Source: Acidobacteria bacterium 13_1_20CM_3_53_8 (lineage in GTDB: Bacteria > Acidobacteriota > Blastocatellia > Pyrinomonadales > Pyrinomonadaceae). Taken from it: a stretch of 32,119 nucleotides of DNA. The notes under the pieces are model-generated. The model saw only the letters and a program-made list of their open reading frames with translations. It did no database searches and was not told the DNA's origin. The stretch is taken from positions 9,913-42,031 of the forward strand of contig MNJR01000019.1 in assembly GCA_001920415.1 (NCBI GenBank). Direction: 5' to 3'. Every line of letters starts with the position of its first letter. Position 1 is the first letter of the stretch. A program made the position numbers and the translations under genes. Positions 16,642-23,500 of this stretch are shown piece after piece.

Positions 16642-17164
16642 GGCTGACTTTCTGCCTCGCCGGGGTCTTCTTGGCCGGTGTGCGCGTCTTGGCCGCGGGT
16701 TTAGCTTTCCCTTTGCCCATCGCGTCACGCATAGCCTGATAGCCAGCAATGTATTCCGAGACCGGGAGCCTGGCCACCGTGCTCTCAACCACATCCAGCG
16801 CAAGCTCCGGCAGCGTCTTGAAACGGAGGCAGCCCTTGCCCATATCCAGCTTCTTGCCGCTCTTTGCGTATTGCGCCTTGAACCACTCCAACAGCCCCGG
16901 CTGACCGTAGAAGCAAATCATGTGCAGCGCCATGTACGATTTCTGTGACGCCAGGCTGATAAGCGTTAGGGGCTGCTTGGGGTTGCCGCCATAGCCAGCT
17001 GGGTACGTGTCGAGCGGAACGAACCAGCTGATCATGCCGAACTGGATTCCTTCTTGGTATCCCGGTGGCAGGGCCCGGTTGATTCCCCGGCGGACTTCGT
17101 TCAACGCGTCACGGCGCTCCGCGGAGAGTGCGGCAAGGTATTCGGTCACAGTGGATGCTGGCAT
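16625..17164 (-). CDS. DUF1801 (YdhG-like) domain protein with basic Ala/Pro/Lys tail
   Basis: 179 residues. Residues ~5-135 match the DUF1801 pattern: VTEYLAALSAERRDALNEVRRGI, the Trp-containing GMISWFVPL, LISLASQKSYMALHMICFY, then GKGCLRFKTLPELALDVV. The last ~35 residues are a Lys/Ala/Pro/Thr-rich tail (GKGKAKPAAKTRTPAKKTPA), often seen appended to this domain in acquired genes. The family's molecular function is unknown; members have an iron-binding-like fold. The gene is richer in GC than its neighbours and is bracketed by the two halves of one inverted repeat, which suggests a separate origin. A start at 17164 gives a complete domain, but there is no good ribosome site. Confidence 0.88.
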   Translation of the reverse strand: MPASTVTEYLAALSAERRDALNEVRRGINRALPPGYQEGIQFGMISWFVPLDTYPAGYGGNPKQPLTLISLASQKSYMALHMICFYGQPGLLEWFKAQYAKSGKKLDMGKGCLRFKTLPELALDVVESTVARLPVSEYIAGYQAMRDAMGKGKAKPAAKTRTPAKKTPARQKVSRVTSK

Positions 17165-17401
17165 GGGCCAAGTCTACCGTAACGGTTTTGACGGGGCAAC
17201 TGTAATCCAGAGAGGCGCGCGTTTTGGCTAAGCCAACAAATCCTCGTCGTCACAGTTTCGGCAGTCATTCATGCAACCTCGGTCATCAAATCCCAGAGGC
17301 GGTGTCTTGCATGTGAGACAGGGCGGGCCACCCGAGGTCAGTAGTCCGCTCACCATTAGCCCGGCACGTCGAGGAAGACCTGAACAGTTACTCTGTCCGC
17401 A

Positions 17402-17432
17402 CTTTTGCCTTTTTACTTTTACCTTTTGCCTT
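17402..17432. repeat. Word-repeat arm, family F, right arm
   Basis: CTTTTGCCTTTTTACTTTTACC words, the inverse of 16302-16337. It runs into the stop codon (17431-17433) of the radical SAM gene. The stretch 17165-17401 before it holds no gene I can support; TTGGCTAAGCCAA (17228-17240) is a minor palindrome. Confidence 0.85.
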
Positions 17433-18456
17433 ATTCAAAGAGGCTGGCCTGCGCGGACGGTCTGCGAAAGGTCGTGGGGCGCGATTCCGAATAAGAGCCT
17501 GCCTCTTTTTTATTAAAACCCAATCGTTCGCAATGGACTTTGAAAAGGTTTTCAATCGCGCGCCAGTATTCCCCTTGGCCGCGCATGCGCTCGCCGAACT
17601 CGCTTGAATTCAGATGGCCTCCGCGCGCATCCCTTATGCGCCGCATCACGCGCTCTGCTTTCGTCGGTAAGCTCGCGCGCAGACGCTGCTCGAAATAGGG
17701 AGCGACGTTTCCGGGCAGACGCAGTATGCTCATGAAAGATTGACGCGCACCGGCCTCCCAGGCGCGCTTGAGAAGTTCTGGAATCTCCGTTGTGAGTCCA
17801 AGAATCACAGGGGCAATTCCAATTCCCACACTGATTCCTGCCTCTGCTAATTCTGACATAGCTTCAAACCTTGCGTCGGGCGACGGCGCGTAAGGCTCAA
17901 GCGCGCGCGCTATCTCGTAACTCGTGAACGGAATTGTGAAGAAGACTGAAAGCTCAGCCTCGCGCGCCAGTTCTCTTAACAAATTTTTGTCGCGCCGTAT
18001 GAGAGCGCTTTTGGTCACAATGCCGACGGGGTTGCGAAACTCAAGACAGACTTCAAGACATTTTTGGGTCAATTTGTAGTTGCTTTCGAGCGGGATGTAA
18101 GGGTCTGAGGTGAACGAGAAGACAAGCGTGTCGCCACGCCAACTCTTTCGCATCAACTCTTCGCGCAGCAGTTCAGGCGCTCTGATTTTAGCAACAATCT
18201 TTCGCTCGAAGTCTGTGCCCGCGCCGTAGCCAAGGTATTCATGTGTGGGACGACTGAAGCAATATGTGCAGGCGTGTATGCAGCCGCGATAGCAGTTGAC
18301 CGAGAAATCGAAACCTACATCCGGGCTTTTATTGTGCGTTATGATAGAGCGCGTCTCGGTCTCCTCGAACACTTCAAGCTCTGCGCGCGGCGGCTCGCCT
18401 ATCCACTCTACAGAGTGAGTGAGCCAGGGGTTCGGAGGGTTTGCAATGTAGCGCAT
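17431..18456 (-). CDS. SplB-like radical SAM protein (COG1533, PA0069/Rv2578c-type)
   Basis: 341 residues. The radical SAM cluster motif is [10 protein letters not shown] (CxxxCxxC) at about residues 58-67, followed by the group-specific [23 protein letters not shown]. Later landmarks are [23 protein letters not shown] and [11 protein letters not shown]. The family is related to spore photoproduct lyase, but the substrate of this branch is unknown and no endospore genes are nearby. Length is typical. The ATG at 18456 has no Shine-Dalgarno sequence; TAAATT lies 5 nt upstream, which could be a leaderless -10, but no good -35 accompanies it. Confidence 0.92.
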   Translation of the reverse strand: MRYIANPPNPWLTHSVEWIGEPPRAELEVFEETETRSIITHNKSPDVGFDFSVNCYRGCIHACTYCFSRPTHEYLGYGAGTDFERKIVAKIRAPELLREELMRKSWRGDTLVFSFTSDPYIPLESNYKLTQKCLEVCLEFRNPVGIVTKSALIRRDKNLLRELAREAELSVFFTIPFTSYEIARALEPYAPSPDARFEAMSELAEAGISVGIGIAPVILGLTTEIPELLKRAWEAGARQSFMSILRLPGNVAPYFEQRLRASLPTKAERVMRRIRDARGGHLNSSEFGERMRGQGEYWRAIENLFKVHCERLGFNKKEAGSYSESRPTTFRRPSAQASLFE

Positions 18457-18486
18457 AAGAAAATTTAAGAGGACATTTCAGAATAC

Positions 18487-18609
18487 CTTAGCGAGCTTAT
18501 CTCTTATCTTTGCGCCTTTGCGTGAACCTGCAATTTACATGAATCTTGAGCATGGAGAGAAGTGATGGTTCACGCAAAGGCGCAAAGGGAAATGCTTAAG
18601 CTCGCAAAG
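18487..18609. repeat. ~120-bp palindromic element, copy 2 of 4
   Basis: Left arm GCGAGCTTATC...CTTTGCGCCTTTGCGTGAAC; right arm GTTCACGCAAAGGCGCAAAG...CTTAAGCTCGC. The centre holds GCAATTTACATGAATCTTGAGC, partly inverted relative to the centre of the other copies. It lies between two leftward genes. Confidence 0.93.
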
Positions 18610-18622
18610 CGTGGAGCGTCGC

Positions 18623-18838
18623 CTAAACCTTTTCCAGAGGCAGAACGGATTCAATCGTGTGGAGCAGGATAAAGACGCGGTCAGTTTCGCCCTCGTCACT
18701 CTTTATGGCGAGCGAAACGTAGTCGTTCGTTATCTCTCCAACCACGCCGTCATAGACGCCGCCGGAGATGGTCTTCACAGTAACCTCTTCTCCTTTGAAA
18801 CGTCGGAAAAGATTTTCCACATGCTGCAAGTTCATCAT
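18623..18838 (-). CDS. Small Sm-like/SH3-type beta-barrel protein
   Basis: 71 residues (70 if the second ATG is used, which sits better behind GAGG). A short helix (NLQHVENLFRRF) is followed by five likely beta strands: GEEVTVKTIS, GVYDGVVGEIT, DYVSLAIKSD, DRVFILLHTIESVLPL. This helix-plus-barrel order is that of Sm/Hfq-like proteins, but the Hfq RNA-binding signature is not evident, so RNA binding is only a possibility. It stands upstream of the radical SAM gene with a repeat element between them. Confidence 0.7.
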   Translation of the reverse strand: MMNLQHVENLFRRFKGEEVTVKTISGGVYDGVVGEITNDYVSLAIKSDEGETDRVFILLHTIESVLPLEKV

Positions 18839-18875
18839 TAGCCTCTAGCCTTAATGTTCAGACTGAAATAAAATC

Positions 18876-19247
18876 TTATTCTTCCGCTCCCCACGTGACG
18901 AAGAACAGGCGATACTTGTCAGGGTCTTCGATAGTGACGAAGGATGCGCCCCAGCCTTCGTCCACAGGCGGCGAGATTTTTATGTCGCGCCCTTTCAACC
19001 TTTCGTAAAAAGCGTCAACGTCTCGGACACCAATGAAGAAGTGAACGCCGCGCCCGCGCCTCAACATTGTTTCGGGCTGCTCCGCCAGACTTAACTTCAA
19101 ACTTCCGGCTCTGAGCGTTGCCACAGGAGGCTCAGATTCCGCGTTGTGCGATTCGATCGTGAACCCAAGCTCTTCCGCATAGAAACGTAGCGATTCTTCA
19201 AGCTTGTTGACTTCCAAGAACAGAACGTCTAGACCAGTGAACTCCAT
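18876..19247 (-). CDS. VOC (glyoxalase/bleomycin-resistance fold) family protein
   Basis: 123 residues with the typical single VOC unit pair: LDVLFLEVNKLEESLRFYAEELGFTIE, then LSLAEQPE, HFFIGVRDVDAFYERLKG and the closing GWGASFVTIEDPDKYRLFF. Metal-binding positions cannot be assigned with certainty, so the activity is unknown (dioxygenase, lyase or binding protein). It starts 24 nt after the J-domain gene on the same strand, so the two are probably co-transcribed. Confidence 0.9.
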   Translation of the reverse strand: MEFTGLDVLFLEVNKLEESLRFYAEELGFTIESHNAESEPPVATLRAGSLKLSLAEQPETMLRRGRGVHFFIGVRDVDAFYERLKGRDIKISPPVDEGWGASFVTIEDPDKYRLFFVTWGAEE

Positions 19248-19271
19248 CGCTTAGGGAAACTTTCTGTGCGG

Positions 19272-19853
19272 CTAGACCGCGCTCAGAAGCAGATAGACTC
19301 CGTATCCTGCCGCGCAGACCACAGACCAGAATAGCGCCTCCTGCAACTTTGTGTAGCGCCGCGCAGGATGCGTTTGAGCTAAGGATTCGCGCGCGGCTAT
19401 CATTGCTCCGCGCGCCATCATCACGCCGAACAGGATTACGAAGAAGGCCAGCATGCCCATAGGCCATAGAAACCACATCCACTGAAAGCGAACCAGGAAG
19501 AGTAGAACCAGTCCTATAGCCGAACACAAGATAGCGCCAGCAATCTTGCCATAAATCATGTCCGCTTCGGCTGAAGGCGAAGAGTAAGGCGGCCTATCTC
19601 TTTCAACAACGATTCGAGTCCGCTCAGAGTTGGTCGCTCTCTTCCTTTCAGCATCGTAGGCGCGCCTTCTTGCTTCGTCACGCAGAACACCGTAGGCTTC
19701 GTTCAGAGATTTCATCTCCTCTTCGTCGCCGCCTCTGTCCGGGTGGTGGCGTGTCGCGCGTCGCTTGTACTCGCGCTCTATCTCGCTGCGCGTCGCATCC
19801 TCTTGCGCGCCCAGGATAGAGTAGTAATCTTTCTCCGCATAGAACTGCCCCAT
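19272..19853 (-). CDS. Membrane-anchored J-domain protein
   Basis: 193 residues. An N-terminal J domain (residues ~8-68) has the obligatory HPD (37-39) in ATRHHPDRGGDEEEMKSLNEAYGVL. A charged linker follows, then about three hydrophobic segments (~100-118, ~122-145, ~170-190). It lacks the Gly/Phe, zinc-finger and C-terminal domains of DnaJ, so it should recruit DnaK to the membrane or to a membrane client. A promoter with its -10 box 9 nt before the ATG supports this start. It is the first gene of a likely two-gene unit with the VOC gene. Confidence 0.9.
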   Translation of the reverse strand: MGQFYAEKDYYSILGAQEDATRSEIEREYKRRATRHHPDRGGDEEEMKSLNEAYGVLRDEARRRAYDAERKRATNSERTRIVVERDRPPYSSPSAEADMIYGKIAGAILCSAIGLVLLFLVRFQWMWFLWPMGMLAFFVILFGVMMARGAMIAARESLAQTHPARRYTKLQEALFWSVVCAAGYGVYLLLSAV

Positions 19854-19862
19854 ATTTTATGG

Positions 19863-19891
19863 ATTTTAGTTTTGCGCCCACGCTTTTGCAA
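19863..19891 (-). promoter_or_regulatory. Sigma-70-type promoter of the J-domain gene, near-leaderless
   Basis: On the minus strand, TTGCAA (891-886 of the 19-kb block), a 17-nt spacer and TAAAAT (868-863 of that block) are followed by 9 nt and the ATG at 19853. The predicted leader is 0-3 nt. No Shine-Dalgarno sequence is present. Confidence 0.55.
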
Positions 19892-19899
19892 TCCAAAAA

Positions 19900-19982
19900 C
19901 AGTTTTCAGTTTTTAGTTTTCAGTTTTCAGTTAAAATCAGCTAGCATCTTTCTGAAAACTGAAAACTAAAAACTGAAAACTG
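19900..19982. repeat. Word-repeat hairpin, family A, second copy
   Basis: The same perfect 31-bp arms as at 3304 (here 19900-19930 and 19952-19982) with a different 21-nt loop. It separates the promoters of two divergent genes and ends 14 nt before the next ATG. Confidence 0.93.
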
Positions 19983-19996
19983 CTTTAAGGGGGGTT

Positions 19997-20353
19997 ATGG
20001 CGCAACCGTTTTCGCCCGGCGACGATCTTCTTTTTCAACTCGAAAGCGGCTTCGGATTGCTGCGCGTGCTGGCTGTTGAAGAGACGGGCGGGCAGGCTGT
20101 CTGGCATCTTCTGGCTTATGAGGAGTTCTTCCCGGACGCCGAATCCGCCGAGGCTGCTCTATCAAAGCACGGCGCGTTACACGTGCGCGCCCCGCACATG
20201 GCTCTAACAGATCGCGCGTTCGAGAGAACTCCGGCAGCACTCTTGGGCAATCGCCCTGTGAGTGAAGATGAGTTGCGGGCTTATCGTGATTGGAAGAGCA
20301 AGGGCGGCGAAGTATCAGATCGCTCTGCGCTTTTGATGCTGGGCTTTCGCTAA
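19997..20353 (+). CDS. Small conserved-looking protein of unknown function
   Basis: 118 residues; a strong AAGGGGGG site precedes the ATG by 2-3 nt. It opens with a predicted beta-barrel-like segment (FSPGDDLLFQLESGFGLLRVLAVEE, then AVWHLLAYEEFFPDAESAE) and ends in a charged helical part (SEDELRAYRDWKSKGGEVSD). The opening faintly recalls the start of Imm26-like proteins, but no toxin gene is adjacent and I would not name it so. Confidence 0.7.
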   Translation: MAQPFSPGDDLLFQLESGFGLLRVLAVEETGGQAVWHLLAYEEFFPDAESAEAALSKHGALHVRAPHMALTDRAFERTPAALLGNRPVSEDELRAYRDWKSKGGEVSDRSALLMLGFR

Positions 20354-20395
20354 CTGTTTCTCACCGACACGAAGCCGCAAACATATACTCAACCG

Positions 20396-20518
20396 CTTTG
20401 CGAGCTTAAGTTTTCCCTTTGCGCCTTTGCGAGAACCTGCAATTCTCTCTAAGCTCAAGATTCATGTGCGTTGAGGGTTCACGCAAAGACGCAAAGAAAA
20501 GAGCAAAGACCGCAAAGG
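20396..20518. repeat. ~120-bp palindromic element, copy 3 of 4
   Basis: Left arm GCGAGCTTAAG...CTTTGCGCCTTTGCGAGAACC; centre GCAATTCTCTCTAAGCTCAAGA then TTCATGTG; right arm GTTCACGCAAAGACGCAAAG. The outermost right part is degenerate (AGCAAAGACCGCAAAG instead of CTTAAGCTCGC). It lies between convergent genes. Confidence 0.9.
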
Positions 20519-20537
20519 AGTTCTTATAACTACGCTC

Positions 20538-23500
20538 TTAAATTCCGGCGCAATCGCTGTTCTTCCGAGTGACTACGGGGCTGAAGCGTTGCTGGTATTC
20601 GGCAGAAGTCAGGAACGCGCAGACCATCGCAAGATAATTCCCCGGAACTTTGTTGTTAAGCACATTAAGCCAAAACTGGTATCCGCCCACGTCCGCATCG
20701 CGGCGCAGATAGAGAAAGTATTGCGAGAGGACGAACGCAGGGTTTGTTTCCGCCTGCACGTACTCAGGATATTCAATCAATTTTCGCACGACGCGGGCGC
20801 GCGATTGCGTCTGGCTCGTTCCAGCATTGTATTCCGAGATTAGTTCGGAGCGATGAGAAGTCAGGTCTACGTTCGACGAGCTTTTGACCTTAGCTATCAG
20901 CGCATCAACGAAAGACGCGCCTTGCAGCGCAAGCGGGTAGTTGGAGATGAACTCAGGTCTCTGTACGAAATTTTCTGCGAAGAGAGTTTTGGTAGCATCC
21001 AAATCCGCTCCGACCACTATGCGCGTGCGGTCGTTGATGAACTCTTGAAAGAGGGGCTGCCTGCCGTAAGAGGCTTTGTATAGACGGTAGATGAAGAAGC
21101 CCGTCTGCTGAAACTCTTGTTCTATGAAGAAGGCCGCAGAAACTTCCGAACGGCGTCGAACCATGCATGATTGATCGCTTCCGCATTCATTGATGCGCGC
21201 AGTCCAGTAGGCAAGCCCGCCCTCATCAGGCTCGCGGTTAAGAAAGTCAAGATAATGTTGGCGCACGAAAACTCCAGCGTCGTCAATCGAGTTCGTTGTG
21301 GGTTGCGCTGTGTCGTTATCAAGAATCGTGAGCGTGGCTGTCGCTGGGCTTGCCATAAAAATTCCGCCCGTAGGATTGCTGAGAACAATATTCAACGCTT
21401 CGTTACCTTCAACATAAAGATCGTCCGTTACGCTGACCAGAAACGCCTTTGAAGTTTCGCCGGGCGCGAAGCGAAGAGTGCCCGCGTTGAATGTGTAATC
21501 AGAGCGATCAGACGCAGTGCCGTTGCTCGTTGTGAAATCAACGGTCGCGGCTGTGCTCGTATCGCCAAAGCGCGTGACAACAATCAGAGCGTTGCCGCCG
21601 CTTTCGTTGACGCTGTAGTTCGATGCGCTGAATTGAACGGTCGAAGCCGAGGGCGATGAACCGAACTGGCCGCGAATCTCGCCGTTAGGAAAATTTGCTG
21701 TATGCACGTTGACATAGAAGAGTCCGTTCTTCAAATCCTGCACCTGATCGGGCGTCAGAGAAATCTGATAGTCGCTGAACTGGCCTAGCGGCAGCGGGAA
21801 CAGAACGTTGGCCGAAGCGCCCTGCGCGGCTGGCCCATGAATATGCGCGGCGGTTTCGGCGCTCGACAGAGTTGTAAAGCTGAGCGAGATTTTAGCCGTT
21901 GTTTCGTCCGGGCTTAGCAAGAGCGTGGCCGTGCCCGTAGCGGTTGCGCCCGTAGGCGGCGTCTCCTGCGCGCCGTTCAATGCGGCAGTGAAAATGGTCG
22001 GCGCCTTCGCGGAGATTTCATAGACGGCGTTGTTCGTGTTGGAGACTACGAAAAGATTTCCGTTCGGCGCGGTCTCTATGTCTGTGGTGATGCCGAAGTC
22101 TCTTCCAACCAGAAGGCTCTCGCTTTCCGTGATGTCGAACTTGTCCAGATTGTCCGCGACTCTATCTGCTAATCGTGAGTCGCTTGTTGAAATGTGAAGG
22201 CGGTCGCTCGTCAACTTAAATCGGAAAAGATAGCCGCCGCTCAGGAACGTGCGCGATGCTCCTACAAATAGATCGCCATCATACTGAGCGCCGAGCGCCT
22301 GCCCTCTCATGAAGCCTATTGGCGAAGGAGCGACCGCGTACTTCCAACTGAATTCGGGTTCGACATACTGCGCGCCGGGCAACATGTATAGACGTGAGAG
22401 CGCCTGCTGCGGCGTGTCCGCAATCAAGGTCGGTGACCACCTGATCTGCTGAAGGTTGCGAGCGCCGTAGGTCGTCTCGATTGATTTGTATTCGCTGATG
22501 CGACTCGAAGGCCCTATGATCTGAACCCAGCCGCCATTGAATCCTGCGGGCACGCGATTAATCTCGTCGCAACAGTCGTCGCCATTCTCTTCCGTCCAGA
22601 GTTTTCCAGAAACGGGATCGAACGCCATACCGAAGCTGTTGCGTATGCCGTAAGCGAAAAGCTTCTTCACGTTCGCTGCGGCCTCGCCAGTCAATCCTGC
22701 GTTCGCATTGAAGAATGGATTATCGGTCGGAGTTGTTCCATCATCATTGAGACGAAGTATGACGCCTGTCATGTGAGCGTTGTCAGGCTCAGGCCCGCCG
22801 AATTGATCGTCGGGCACAGTGCCTCCGCTCGTCACGTTCTGCAAAAATCCGCGACGCCCGTTGTCGCCTATGATGATGTAGAGCTTGCCGTCAGGGCCGA
22901 AGCGAATCACGCCGCCGTTGTGATTGCCGCGAAGAGGTTGATTAGCGTCCGCTTGAAAGGCACGCAAGTGAATCAGGTTTCTATCGAATGTGAGCGTCGA
23001 GCCATTCCACACATACCTGTCAACGCGATTGCCCAGAAGCGGCACTTCGTCCAGATTGCTCGAATCCGCGCCCGTAGTGCTCTCTGTCCAGTAAAGATAG
23101 ACGTAAGACTTGTAGGGGAAATTCGGATGAAGAGCTATGCCAAGCAAGCCGCGCTCTGAAGCGTTGTTGACAGCCAGATCAAGCACTGTGCTTTGCAACT
23201 GTCCATTCACTATGCGCTTAACTTTTCCAGTGTTCTTCTCAAGCACCAGAAAATCGCTGGTGCCGATGAAAGCCATGCTGGTCGGCGCGTCCAGATTGCC
23301 TACGACAGTTCGCACAGTGAGATTCGGGTCGAGCATTGAAGGGCCGTTGGCTTGAACCTCAACTGTTGTAGAGATGGTCTGCGAGTTGTTCGCCGTGTTG
23401 AAGTCTGCTTCCGATTGCGTCACGGTCGCAGTGTTGTTGAGTTGTCCGGTTGATTGAGGCGTGACGACGATTGTCACAATCGTGCTATCGCCTACGGCCA

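Noticed and set aside
19997-20353. A contact-inhibition immunity protein
   Set aside because: Only a faint resemblance at the N-terminus; no toxin gene or polymorphic toxin context nearby.
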